64,000 nucleotides of DNA, taken from positions 62,001 to 126,000 of the forward strand of contig NZ_BOSE01000008.1 in assembly GCF_018403185.1 (NCBI RefSeq), in the 5' to 3' direction. Position numbers and translations under genes: made by a program. The DNA comes from Paenibacillus montaniterrae. Its GTDB lineage: Bacteria > Bacillota > Bacilli > Paenibacillales > Paenibacillaceae. The notes beneath the pieces are model-generated. The model ran no database searches, had not been told where the DNA came from, and saw only the letters and a list, made by a program, of their open reading frames with translations. Below are positions 51,846-59,882 of the stretch, piece by piece (position 1 is the first letter of the stretch; each line of letters starts with the position of its first letter).

Positions 51846-52448
51846 CTAGCTCCGCTCTTTTGCTCCTACCAGTCCATAAAAAAACAGCTCAAGCATTTGA
51901 TCAATTTGCTGATTGGCCGCTGGTTCCTGGTTGGCCTCCCGCCAATAGCTGCTAAGCTCACGTTGAAACATCATAAAGTAGCGCATTGTCACGGCTTCGG
52001 CTTGAGCCTGATTGATATAGCCCTCTTGCTTCCCCAACGCAACAAATTTTCTAAAAAAATGTGCGATTTTCTGCTCCGTGTAGCTTTCCATCTTTTGCAT
52101 CATTCCACTTAGCTCATGAGATGAAAGCTGTGGCAGCTCATCGGATAGCTTCCTTAAATTTTTGGCTTCCAGCAGCATAATTTCCTTTGTTTTTTCTGGA
52201 AATGTCAGCTCAGAATTGAGAATTTGCTCGTATTGATGCAGCTGTTGGTCCATCCAATAAAAGAGCGTATCCGTGTAAAGCTGCTCCTTCGTGCCAAAAT
52301 AGTTATAGATTGTTGCAGCCGACACTCTCGCTTGATAGGCAATATCGTTTACACTAATCTTTTGATAGCCGAATTTGAAAAACAGATCTGCTGCTGCATT
52401 GAATATTTGTGCAGCTTTTTTTTGCTTTCTTCGTTCGAAACCGTCCAC
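51846..52448 (-). CDS. TetR family regulator
   Basis: A protein of about 200 residues with N-terminal TetR DNA-binding helices (FNAAADLFFKFGYQKISVND; QARVSAATIYNYFGTKEQL) and a variable C-terminal ligand domain. I choose the GTG at 52448, because GAGGTGA lies five bases before it; the frame stays open further up without a better site. It is divergent from a small membrane-protein gene, and a 13-base inverted repeat lies between them (52541-52580). It probably represses that gene and itself. Confidence 0.83.
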   Translation of the reverse strand: MDGFERRKQKKAAQIFNAAADLFFKFGYQKISVNDIAYQARVSAATIYNYFGTKEQLYTDTLFYWMDQQLHQYEQILNSELTFPEKTKEIMLLEAKNLRKLSDELPQLSSHELSGMMQKMESYTEQKIAHFFRKFVALGKQEGYINQAQAEAVTMRYFMMFQRELSSYWREANQEPAANQQIDQMLELFFYGLVGAKERS

Positions 52449-52540
52449 GAAACTCACCTCATTTGTAGTGTAACGAAGGTTTTGGAGTATTTCAATCAAT
52501 CGAGTATAAAACATTGTAAGAGAGCGTATTATTATTTATA

Positions 52541-52580
52541 ATAGTTTTATAGTATTTTTACTATTTCACTATAAAACTAT
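52541..52580. promoter_or_regulatory. Operator-like 13-base inverted repeat
   Basis: ATAGTTTTATAGT (52541-52553) and ACTATAAAACTAT (52568-52580) are perfect complements separated by 14 bases. TATAAAAC is then repeated directly, so three half-sites lie in a row. The location in the divergent TetR/membrane-protein promoter region fits a TetR operator. Confidence 0.65.
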
Positions 52581-52617
52581 AAAACTAAAGCTTCGTAAGT
52601 TGAAATGATGGGAGTGT

Positions 52618-53178
52618 ATGGAAATGAAGCAGCTTCAAATTCCTTCTTATTTGCATGAACTATTCGGTGAAAGGCAATCGCGTGGCGTTATTGCTATCAT
52701 TTTGCTATTTGGCGGCGTGCTGACGGCGCTGCTGTATTTCGTTTTTCCCGAGATGACAGCAGCCTTGCCATTATGGCGCTGTGCGTTGGCTTTGCTGCTT
52801 ATGTTTGATGTTTTTTGCGGCTGTATTGCAAATTTCACTGCATCAACAAGCCATTATTATGCAGCGAGAAAGCGGCATCGTATCCTTTTTATCTCCGTTC
52901 ATGTCCATCTCATCCTAATCGCGCTGCTGCTTTCCAGCGATATCGTCAATGCGCTGATCATATGGGCGTACACGATCGCTGCCGCTTTTATCGTTAATGC
53001 CTTGAACGGCAAGCAGTTGCAGTTAGTAACAGCTGGCCTGCTATTGGCGTTTGGTCTTGGCTGCATGCCGATGCTGCCTGCGATCCAGCCATATATGCTG
53101 GCAATTGGATCGTTGTTCATGCTGAAGGTAATGTTCAGCTTCGCTGTTGACCATTACAGTGCCCTGTCTTCCCAATGA
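52618..53178 (+). CDS. Polytopic membrane protein of unknown function
   Basis: A 186-residue protein with about five predicted membrane spans (GVIAIILLFGGVLTALLYFV; LWRCALALLLMFDVFCGCIA; then three more). After the second span comes ANFTASTSHYYAARKRHR, a conserved-looking loop. I do not recognise a characterized family. A TetR regulator is encoded divergently. The ATG at 52624 has better spacing from GGAG than the one at 52618; both are open. A strong terminator follows. Confidence 0.75.
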   Translation: MEMKQLQIPSYLHELFGERQSRGVIAIILLFGGVLTALLYFVFPEMTAALPLWRCALALLLMFDVFCGCIANFTASTSHYYAARKRHRILFISVHVHLILIALLLSSDIVNALIIWAYTIAAAFIVNALNGKQLQLVTAGLLLAFGLGCMPMLPAIQPYMLAIGSLFMLKVMFSFAVDHYSALSSQ

Positions 53179-53233
53179 ATATGCCAGCCATAGTCCTTTC
53201 TTATTAATCCTTACAGCTATTTAGCTATAAAGC

Positions 53234-53269
53234 AAAAAGTGGCTTCCCTTTTACAGAAGCCACTTTTTT
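53234..53269. terminator. Bidirectional terminator
   Basis: AAAGTGGCTTC (53236-53246) pairs with GAAGCCACTTT (53256-53266), with T runs on both outgoing strands. It lies between the convergent membrane-protein and TetR genes. Confidence 0.85.
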
Positions 53270-53365
53270 ATGTGTGCTAATTTTCTATTCGTATAGGTTA
53301 GCATTTAGCTAAAGCCCGCACCCTGCAAAGGCTGCTCAATTTCTGCAGGATGCCACTGTTAAGCA

Positions 53366-53959
53366 CTACGCCGAGCTTTGCTTGAAGCCCTCGAGAAACA
53401 TGCTCAACGCGTTCATCGCTTCGTCCAGCGCATGTTCGTTCAGCGATTCCCTGGCTAGCCAAAGCGCCATTTCATTTAAGCCGCCAGAAATAAAGTAGGT
53501 CGTTACCTCAAGTGGAGCTTGGCGCAAGCAGCCCTGCTCCTGCATCGTTTGCAGCTGAGCGCGCAAAAGCCGCATCGAGTGCCGCTGGTCCATTGCTCTC
53601 CACTCCTCCCAGCCTAAAATCGCTGGGCCGTCTACGAGCATAATCCGTTTATTGCGCTCCTCAACTGCCGCCATCACAAATGCGCGACAGCCCAAATAGA
53701 GCTGCTGCCATACATCTTCGCTAGTCGAGGCCGCTTGCTCAACTTTGTCAGCAACCTCCCTCTGCACGCCCTCCAGCACGCTACGAAACAATTCCTTCTT
53801 ATTTCGAAAATGATGGTACAGCGCGCCGCGGGTTAGATTCGCTGCTTGCACGATCGACTCCAATGCCGTATCCGCATAACCGTATTCCGTAAAATGTGTT
53901 CTGGCGATATCGACTAGCTGGCGAATCGTTTCGGTTGTCTCTTCCTTGCCTCTTCTCAT
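53366..53959 (-). CDS. TetR family regulator of the VOC-AlkC operon
   Basis: A 197-residue TetR protein (IARTHFTEYGYADTALESIV; AANLTRGALYHHFRNKKELF). It is the last gene of a minus-strand operon VOC-alkC-tetR. The palindrome between the -35 and -10 boxes at the head of that operon (55250-55270) is its likely operator, making it a self-limiting repressor. GGAGAAGC precedes the ATG. The effector is unknown. Confidence 0.87.
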   Translation of the reverse strand: MRRGKEETTETIRQLVDIARTHFTEYGYADTALESIVQAANLTRGALYHHFRNKKELFRSVLEGVQREVADKVEQAASTSEDVWQQLYLGCRAFVMAAVEERNKRIMLVDGPAILGWEEWRAMDQRHSMRLLRAQLQTMQEQGCLRQAPLEVTTYFISGGLNEMALWLARESLNEHALDEAMNALSMFLEGFKQSSA

Positions 53960-53987
53960 AACCGATATGCTTCTCCATTCGTATTTT

Positions 53988-54773
53988 CTACTTCATCATT
54001 CTGTCTATTAAATCCAGCGCAGCTGGATCATTGGATTTGACCAGCGTCCTTAGCGCTCGTCGCACTAGCCCTGCATCCTGAAGCCTTCCAGACTCCAGCT
54101 GCTTGTCCATCCATTCTATTGTGACGTCTTTGAAATCCTTCGTCAAATCGTTCAAATGGTTAGCGACAGACTTGCGCACATAGGCCGACCGATCAGTTAG
54201 CAAACGCTCCAGCAAAGCAAGATTGACAAGCGGATCGCCGCAAATGGCATCGATTCGCTTGGCCCATGGCAGGCGCGGACGAGTTCCTTCGCTAACAAGC
54301 CGCCGCACATGAGCATTAGCATCGCTGGTCCAAGCATTTAATTGCTCAATGCTTTCTGCTGGATAGCGAAGCAGGTAGGGACGAATCGCATATTCCGAGG
54401 TATGGCGCTTCGTAATTTCATACAATGCTGCCATTGAAAGCTCAAAATGCTCCAGCCCATAATGCTCCACGAAATAGGCGATTGGCATTAGGAAATACCC
54501 CTCGGTAAACATCCCCTCCTCCTTCTCCATCTCCGGCCCTATGATGCTTAGCAGAATGCGCAGCTGTTCAGGATACTCTTGATGAATCGCCTGACATAAA
54601 TGCTCAGCTATAAGCTGAACGCGCCCCTTTAGCTCCAGCGGCCGAGCCCTCTCTGCAACTGCTTGTACAAAGCTGTGCGTCGGGAAGTCAGGATAGACTG
54701 GCTCAATTAGCTTAGCAAGCCGCTCTGCCAACTCGCCTGCGAAATAATGCTTTAATGGCGTATACGTTCCCAT
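53988..54773 (-). CDS. AlkC/AlkD-type DNA alkylation repair HEAT protein
   Basis: A protein of about 261 residues built of HEAT-like helical repeats. HVRRLVSEGTRPRLPWAKRI followed by LLERLLTDRSAYVRKSVANH is typical of the AlkC branch of bacterial 3-methyladenine DNA glycosylases, which cut alkylated bases from DNA. I start it at 54773 (AGGAGA upstream), four bases beyond the previous stop on the overlapping side. Activity on a given lesion cannot be read from the sequence. Confidence 0.83.
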   Translation of the reverse strand: MGTYTPLKHYFAGELAERLAKLIEPVYPDFPTHSFVQAVAERARPLELKGRVQLIAEHLCQAIHQEYPEQLRILLSIIGPEMEKEEGMFTEGYFLMPIAYFVEHYGLEHFELSMAALYEITKRHTSEYAIRPYLLRYPAESIEQLNAWTSDANAHVRRLVSEGTRPRLPWAKRIDAICGDPLVNLALLERLLTDRSAYVRKSVANHLNDLTKDFKDVTIEWMDKQLESGRLQDAGLVRRALRTLVKSNDPAALDLIDRMMK

Positions 54774-54775
54774 TC

Positions 54776-55213
54776 TCAGCTCTCCTGCTTCCAAATTTCC
54801 TCAGCATACTGATTGCTGTACTCCTGTGACGGCGGAATGACCGTAATTACATCAATAAGTACGCCGTTAGGGTCCGATACAATAAAATGCCGCTGCCCAA
54901 AATCCTCACTGCGAATGTCGAGCTGCAAAGGCAGCTTGCTGCGACGAACCAGCCGTTCATACTCGGCATCGACATCCTCCACCTCGAAATTAAGGATTAG
55001 CCCCTGCACGTTCCTGTTGTAGCCATTGGGAATTGTAGCGTGTGTGGCATCGAGCACGGCTAGCTCAAACGATTGTTCCGCACCAGCTAATTTAAGACTG
55101 ACATACCAATCCGCTTCAAATACTTTTTCAAATCTGAAATGCTCCACGTAAAATGCGGCAGTCTCTGCTACTCGCTCCGTTAAAATAACTGGATAAAAAC
55201 TGGATGGCTTCAT
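54776..55213 (-). CDS. VOC/glyoxalase family protein
   Basis: A 145-residue VOC-fold protein (YPVILTERVAETAAFYVEHF; DFGQRHFIVSDPNGVLIDVI), with the two beta-alpha-beta halves of glyoxalase, bleomycin-resistance and dioxygenase proteins. I use the ATG at 55213 with GAGAGGGG upstream. First gene of the VOC-alkC-tetR operon. Substrate is unknown; drug or aldehyde binding is common in the family. Confidence 0.85.
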   Translation of the reverse strand: MKPSSFYPVILTERVAETAAFYVEHFRFEKVFEADWYVSLKLAGAEQSFELAVLDATHATIPNGYNRNVQGLILNFEVEDVDAEYERLVRRSKLPLQLDIRSEDFGQRHFIVSDPNGVLIDVITVIPPSQEYSNQYAEEIWKQES

Positions 55214-55249
55214 GACCAAAACCCCTCTCATTTGAATGACTCAAATTTA

Positions 55250-55273
55250 ACATACATACAGTATGTATGTAAA
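55250..55273 (-). promoter_or_regulatory. Promoter with operator filling the spacer (VOC-alkC-tetR)
   Basis: On the minus strand TTTACA (55273-55268) is a -35 box and TTAAAT, 17 bases on (55250-55245), the -10 box. The spacer is almost wholly the palindrome ACATACATAC-A-GTATGTATGT (55250-55270). A repressor bound there would exclude RNA polymerase. Confidence 0.65.
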
Positions 55274-55390
55274 CTGTTTTTTTATTATTCGCCTGGCATG
55301 CTGCATCAAATGGCTGAAGTTACAGCAACAGCTTGCTATCATAACGAAAAAAACACGCCTGTTCAGCGTGCTTTTTGAGCTTCTATGCCG

Positions 55391-56257
55391 TTATTTCTTT
55401 TTAACGGGAATCCAGATTTCGGAGTAATAGTTCGGGCTGTACGGATTATCGTTGGGGTAAACCTCCAGCTCTGGCGTTCCTGCATACTCGTAGCCGCTTG
55501 AAGGAAACCATTCTGAAAATATTTGCTTCCATACCTTCGGCATCGCATCAGGCATGGCGCCATGCACCTCAAATATCGCCCAGGTTGACGCTGGAATTTC
55601 CACGCTGAGCAATCCTTCCGGCACTTCACCTTGATGAGCCGTGGCAATCCAATAATCCATCATTTTCGGCTTAGCTTTCCCGCTGTCAATACAAATGCCT
55701 AAAACTCCTTTAAGCTCACCGTCATTCAATGCACATAGTCGATCATTGGTACCATCGGCATGAACATCGCGCCAAAACAGAGCAATTCCTTGATGCTGCT
55801 CCTCGTTCTCATAGGAAAATTCCCGCTTTACTCCCACGACCTGAAATGCTTCCTTCTGCATAATACTGTACTTCATCGGTTCGACTCCTTTCAGACTCAC
55901 CTGAATAGCCAGGCGGTTATAGGATTGCAGCCTGCCTGTGCAGCTTCGCGCTTCGCTAGGCGTAATGCCGTGCTGCTTGCGAAATGCTTTCGTGAAGGCT
56001 TCGGGAGTGTCGTAGCCATATTTGAGCGCGATATCGATAATTTTGCAGTCCGAGTGAGACAGCTCTTGAGCAGCCAGCGTCAAGCGCCGATTGCGAATAT
56101 ATTCCCCAACCGTCATATCTGTAAGTATGGCAAACGTTCGCTGGAAATGAAACGGCGATGAATTGGCTTGCTGGGCAATTTGTTCAATCGATATCTCCTC
56201 CAGCAAATGCTGCTCAATATAGTCAATCGCCTTCTGTAAAGACTCAACCCATGACAT
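55391..56257 (-). CDS. AraC family regulator with GyrI-like effector domain
   Basis: A 288-residue regulator. The N-terminal AraC double helix-turn-helix (ISIEQIAQQANSSPFHFQRT; IIDIALKYGYDTPEAFTKAF) is followed by a GyrI/Rob-type ligand domain (residues about 125-288; DYWIATAHQGEVPEGLLSVE and TPELEVYPNDNPY). This is the domain order of Rob/SoxS-like multidrug regulators. The ATG at 56257 has GGAGGAG upstream. No obvious target besides its neighbours. Confidence 0.88.
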   Translation of the reverse strand: MSWVESLQKAIDYIEQHLLEEISIEQIAQQANSSPFHFQRTFAILTDMTVGEYIRNRRLTLAAQELSHSDCKIIDIALKYGYDTPEAFTKAFRKQHGITPSEARSCTGRLQSYNRLAIQVSLKGVEPMKYSIMQKEAFQVVGVKREFSYENEEQHQGIALFWRDVHADGTNDRLCALNDGELKGVLGICIDSGKAKPKMMDYWIATAHQGEVPEGLLSVEIPASTWAIFEVHGAMPDAMPKVWKQIFSEWFPSSGYEYAGTPELEVYPNDNPYSPNYYSEIWIPVKKK

Positions 56258-56320
56258 TCTGATCACTCCTCCTATCTGTATTGTAGTCACCGATAACCGT
56301 ATCTTCCTGTCTTTAAATGC

Positions 56321-56470
56321 TTAGTGAGGACAGATCACTTTCGCCAATACATGAGGTGCCATAACGACTGCCGAATGATCCTGTCCTGGCAGCAGCTGAT
56401 GCTCAGCATGAGGCAGCAGATCCACCAGCGCTTTAGCCGCGTCATGGAACAACAGCTCGCACTGCCCAAG
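56321..56470 (-). pseudogene. C-terminal remnant of an alpha/beta hydrolase
   Basis: About 48 codons read LGQCELLFHDAAKALVDLLP and HQLLPGQDHSAVVMAPHVLA. This matches the end of small alpha/beta hydrolases, with the catalytic histidine in GQDHSAVVMAP. The rest of the enzyme is missing. The fragment is in a different frame from the VOC gene whose stop (56472) touches its upstream end, so it is probably a deletion leftover. Confidence 0.65.
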
Positions 56471-56471
56471 C

Positions 56472-56894
56472 TTAAACCTCGAATTCCCATGCCGGGTTCC
56501 AGACGACTTCCCATAAGTGACCATCCGGATCGAGGAAATGACCTGAATAGCCGCCCCAAAACGTATCATGCGGCGGATCCGTAATAACCGCCCCTGCCTT
56601 GCGTGCTTGCTCGATGACCTCGTCCACTTCTGCTTTACTTGCTACATTGTGGCCGATTGTCATTTCGGTAGAGCTTGGCGCTACTAACGGAACCTTGGCC
56701 TCATGAGCCAAATCCCGACGACTCCAAATCGCCAGCTTTACACCAGCCTGCAAATCGAAAAAAGCAACAGCCCCATGCTCAAACTCTTGACCGATTATTC
56801 CTTCGGTTGGCAGCCCCAATCCATCGCGATAAAATGTGAGCGACCGCTGCAAATCATCGACTCCCAATGTGAGTACGGTAATACGTGGCTTCAT
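56472..56894 (-). CDS. VOC family protein (glyoxalase-like)
   Basis: A 140-residue VOC protein: RITVLTLGVDDLQRSLTFYR at the N-terminus and GGYSGHFLDPDGHLWEVVWN at the C-terminus. The latter carries the H and E positions used as metal ligands in active members. It is likely a lyase, dioxygenase-like or resistance-type binding protein; substrate is unknown. GGAGGAA precedes the ATG. The hydrolase remnant follows immediately. Confidence 0.87.
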   Translation of the reverse strand: MKPRITVLTLGVDDLQRSLTFYRDGLGLPTEGIIGQEFEHGAVAFFDLQAGVKLAIWSRRDLAHEAKVPLVAPSSTEMTIGHNVASKAEVDEVIEQARKAGAVITDPPHDTFWGGYSGHFLDPDGHLWEVVWNPAWEFEV

Positions 56895-56978
56895 TGTTCA
56901 TTCCTCCTGCCGTTTACTAGCGTTACATCTGCATTCTACCGCAAGTCTCATTATCATGATTGTAAAAATCGGACAGCT

Positions 56979-57785
56979 TTATCCAAACACTTGGCTGGGC
57001 GCCAAGCCGTAATAGCGCTTGAAATGCTTATTAAAATGGGATTGATCATAATAACCGTATTGGGCGGCAATGTGAGCAAGCGCAGCTCGCTCGCCTTGCT
57101 GCAGCTCTCTTAACAAATATTGAAAGCGAATGATGCTGGAAATTTCCTTCGGGCTTGCACCAATTTCGCTTATAAATACCCTTCGCAAATTTCGTTCACT
57201 ATAACAAAGCTGCTCCGCAAGCGCGCGAATTGACAGCATGCCGCAACTGTCGTAAATATATTGCATGCCAGTATGCAGGACTGGATTCAAAGCAGCCTCA
57301 TTGCTGCTTAGTATCGCCATTAATATTGCTTCAATCTGTGCAATTTGTTCAACGATTCCGCTGCAGCCAGCAAGCTGCTCTAAAAAATGTCCAGCTTCCC
57401 GCCCCCAAATATGATCAAGCGATACTTGATCCTTAAGCTGAGAAACATGAGACCCCAAAAAGATATGCGCATGCTCCACATAAAGCCGTATCCCTAAAAA
57501 CGAGCTTTGCCGTGAAACCTGAGTCGTTGCGCAGGAAGTCATTAACCCGGCAGCAAACGCATGATTGGGTGTGCCGTCAGCTTTCCATTCAATAATAATA
57601 TCTACACAGCCATCCGGTATAATGCGGTTGTCGGATAAAGCTGAATGACAGCTGGATATTGTCCAGTAGCAGGAGACATAGGGTGCAAGCAAGCTGCGGG
57701 GCGAATATTCCCGATAGTGAAAGCCGAACTCAAATGGCTTCTGATGTCGAATGACTGGAGGCTGCAAAGGACGGTAATGCTGCAT
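56979..57785 (-). CDS. AraC family regulator with DUF6597-like N-terminus
   Basis: A protein of about 268 residues. The N-terminal half (FHYREYSPRSLLAPYVSCYW; IIPDGCVDIIIEWKADG) is the sensor type often annotated as DUF6597. The C-terminal AraC domain has SIRALAEQLCYSERNLRRVF and LAHIAAQYGYYDQSHFNKHF. The start is uncertain: ATG at 57785, or GTG at 57794 or 57791. Single gene; targets unknown. Confidence 0.83.
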   Translation of the reverse strand: MQHYRPLQPPVIRHQKPFEFGFHYREYSPRSLLAPYVSCYWTISSCHSALSDNRIIPDGCVDIIIEWKADGTPNHAFAAGLMTSCATTQVSRQSSFLGIRLYVEHAHIFLGSHVSQLKDQVSLDHIWGREAGHFLEQLAGCSGIVEQIAQIEAILMAILSSNEAALNPVLHTGMQYIYDSCGMLSIRALAEQLCYSERNLRRVFISEIGASPKEISSIIRFQYLLRELQQGERAALAHIAAQYGYYDQSHFNKHFKRYYGLAPSQVFG

Positions 57786-57866
57786 GTTCACCACATCCCA
57801 ACTTCGTTAAACTTCTGGTACAGGCGTATATTCTTCAATCATTGTAGCACATCAAATTGCAGCATA

Positions 57867-58808
57867 TCACCGTTCAGAAGGTTCTTTCAGCACCAAAGCT
57901 TCGATCGCTTGCAAGACCGCTTGCGGATGCAGCTGCGGCAGCATATGGGCGGCATTCTCCAGCTCGATAAGCGTTGAATCCGGTACCTCCTTATGCAAAC
58001 GATAGCTGTGCTGCTTCGTTTCAAATGGATCATTTACACCTACAACAATAGCTAGCGGCTGCTTAATTGTATGATATTGATCCATCATTTCCTTTGCAGC
58101 AGGGACAAAAGCCAGCACATCCTCTCTGTTTGCCTTAAATTGAGAAGGTCGCAGCCAGTAGCTGTGCGTGGCCAGACGGTAAGCCTCCGAAGCCTGTTCA
58201 GGCTTGAAGGTTTCGTCTAACGTGCGATCTGCCATTACCGGCCCCACGACGCCAAGCAGCAAATTCATCACAGCATCTCCTACGATTGGCGTTGTGACCA
58301 GTGTAGAAATCGGATCGCCTTTTTCCGCAGGATATCCCTCCGGGTACATGCCGCCGCCTAATGTTACAACCCCAGAAATATGCTCGGGATATTCCAGCGC
58401 ATAGGTAAGCACAAGCAAACCGCTCCAGGAATGGCCGACTAATATCGGCTTTTCAATCTCCAGTGCATGTAACGCTTGATGCAGCAGTCTTGCTTGCGTT
58501 TTTGGGGTAACGTCCTCATCTGCAGGCCGTTCGCTGTATCCATAGCCAGGCCGATCAAAAGCAATCGCCTGATAGCCCTCAGCAGCTGCCAGCTCCATCA
58601 CTTCAGCAAAATCATTTGCGCTTAGTACGCCACCGTGCAGAAATACAACAGGCTGCCCTGTTCCTTTGCTTATATAATGCAGCTTAACCCCTTCCACCGT
58701 TACAAACTGTCCAGCAGGCGGATACTTCTTCTCGAACTGCCAAAATTTAAACTGATTGTACCAGAAAAGCATAACTAGCAGTGTGGCAATCCCCATAAAA
58801 ACGATCAT
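57867..58808 (-). CDS. Membrane-anchored alpha/beta hydrolase
   Basis: A 313-residue protein with an N-terminal membrane helix (IVFMGIATLLVMLFW) and an alpha/beta hydrolase domain: oxyanion HGG (VFLHGGVLS), nucleophile S127 in VGHSWSGL, catalytic histidine in LENAAHMLPQLHP. Substrate unknown; epoxide hydrolase, lactonase and esterase are all possible. I prefer the ATG at 58808 (GGAGG upstream) over that at 58844. It lies downstream of the tandem-HTH TetR gene, with a copy of that gene's operator in between. Confidence 0.85.
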   Translation of the reverse strand: MIVFMGIATLLVMLFWYNQFKFWQFEKKYPPAGQFVTVEGVKLHYISKGTGQPVVFLHGGVLSANDFAEVMELAAAEGYQAIAFDRPGYGYSERPADEDVTPKTQARLLHQALHALEIEKPILVGHSWSGLLVLTYALEYPEHISGVVTLGGGMYPEGYPAEKGDPISTLVTTPIVGDAVMNLLLGVVGPVMADRTLDETFKPEQASEAYRLATHSYWLRPSQFKANREDVLAFVPAAKEMMDQYHTIKQPLAIVVGVNDPFETKQHSYRLHKEVPDSTLIELENAAHMLPQLHPQAVLQAIEALVLKEPSER

Positions 58809-58869
58809 TTTAATATTCCTCCTCAGCAAGCGCTCCATCCCCAATCCTTATACATCAGTTATGCGAATC

Positions 58870-58887
58870 ACATACTAATCAGTATGT
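58870..58887. promoter_or_regulatory. Operator copy before the hydrolase gene
   Basis: ACATAC-N6-GTATGT (7-base arms ACATACT/AGTATGT). It has the same arms and spacing as the site at 59740-59757, so one regulator probably binds both. Confidence 0.7.
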
Positions 58888-58916
58888 TAGAAGCAAATGA
58901 AAGCAGCAGTCCTCCT

Positions 58917-59702
58917 TCACTTGACTGCTACTCCTTTCCACAACGTTCTGGAAACCGTCTCAATCAGCATTCGCAAGGCTTGCGGATCAGGGTCGATCAG
59001 CCATTCAATAAGAACTCCCTTTAACAACGAATCAAGCATCGCCGCTAATGCACGCGGACGGATGTCATCCGAGAGAAACCCTCGCTGCTGCAGTTGCTGT
59101 AAAAAGCCCCCGACCTTATCTAAAAATGCTGTATGCAGCAGCTGAAGCTTCTGCTGTATTTCAGGCTCCTGCCCAGACACTAAAAATTGCAGAAACAGCT
59201 TGGAGCGCTCATCTCCATCCTCGAGGCACAGAAATTGCTGCTCTAGCCATACAACGAGCTCAGCCATTGGATCGGCTGCCGCCAGTATGTGTTCCATCTG
59301 TGCCGGCAGCATGCGAATTTGCCGTTCATAGGCTCTTTCCAGCACATTCAAAAATAAATCCTGCTTGCTTGAAAAATGCCAGTAGACAGCGCCTTTGCTT
59401 AAACCTGCATGCTCGGCCACCTTATCCAAGGATGAATTGGCATAGCCCTGCACTGCAAAAACAGCTTCGGCAGCCAGGATGACTCGCGATCTTGTATCGG
59501 CTTGGTCAAACGCATGCTGATCCGCTTGCTTCTCTTTAAACCATTGCCGCATCGCTTCCTTGCTGCCAAAATGTCTGCGAACAGCAGTCCAATGAACGCC
59601 AGCTGCTTGCGCTACCTCAGCAAATGTAATTTGATCAAAAGCTTTCGACATTGCCAGCTGCTCTGCCGCTGCGAAAACTTTCTCCTTAACTGACAACTGC
59701 AT
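58917..59702 (-). CDS. TetR regulator with two tandem DNA-binding domains
   Basis: A protein of about 261 residues. Residues 7-55 form one TetR N-terminal domain (ITFAEVAQAAGVHWTAVRRH, then FGSKEAM). Residues 72-122 form a second (SSLDKVAEHAGLSKGAVYWH, then FSSKQDL). A single TetR C-terminal ligand domain follows. Ordinary TetR proteins have one DNA-binding domain and about 200 residues. Two operators of identical layout flank the gene. The start is uncertain: GTG 59705, ATG 59702, or TTG 59696, which has the best spacing to GAGGTGA. Confidence 0.85.
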   Translation of the reverse strand: MQLSVKEKVFAAAEQLAMSKAFDQITFAEVAQAAGVHWTAVRRHFGSKEAMRQWFKEKQADQHAFDQADTRSRVILAAEAVFAVQGYANSSLDKVAEHAGLSKGAVYWHFSSKQDLFLNVLERAYERQIRMLPAQMEHILAAADPMAELVVWLEQQFLCLEDGDERSKLFLQFLVSGQEPEIQQKLQLLHTAFLDKVGGFLQQLQQRGFLSDDIRPRALAAMLDSLLKGVLIEWLIDPDPQALRMLIETVSRTLWKGVAVK

Positions 59703-59739
59703 CACCTCGCTTCAACCTTAATGCTATTTCATCACAAAA

Positions 59740-59757
59740 ACATACCACGTAGTATGT
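59740..59757. promoter_or_regulatory. Operator before the tandem-HTH TetR gene
   Basis: ACATAC-CACGTA-GTATGT, four bases downstream of the -10 box of the gene's promoter (59762-59790). It is the same arrangement as at 58870-58887 and fits self-repression. Confidence 0.7.
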
Positions 59758-59761
59758 GAAT

Positions 59762-59790
59762 ATCATAATCGGTAAATCAACCGCTGTCAA
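59762..59790 (-). promoter_or_regulatory. SigA-type promoter of the tandem-HTH TetR gene
   Basis: On the minus strand TTGACA (59790-59785), a 17-base spacer and TATGAT (59767-59762). This is a near-consensus vegetative promoter, directly followed by the operator. Confidence 0.75.
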
Positions 59791-59820
59791 TATTGTGCTT
59801 GCACAGCTGTTGAGCGGTAC

Positions 59821-59852
59821 AAAAAAGAGAGGCAGATGGATGCCTCCCTCTT
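59821..59852 (-). terminator. Terminator of the stalk-protein gene
   Basis: On the minus strand a stem from AAGAGGGAGGCA and TGCCTCTCTT (two-base bulge) is followed by six T. It lies about 30 bases after the stop at 59883. Confidence 0.7.
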
Positions 59853-59882
59853 CACCTTAAATATTAGCACGATGCTGCAGAC

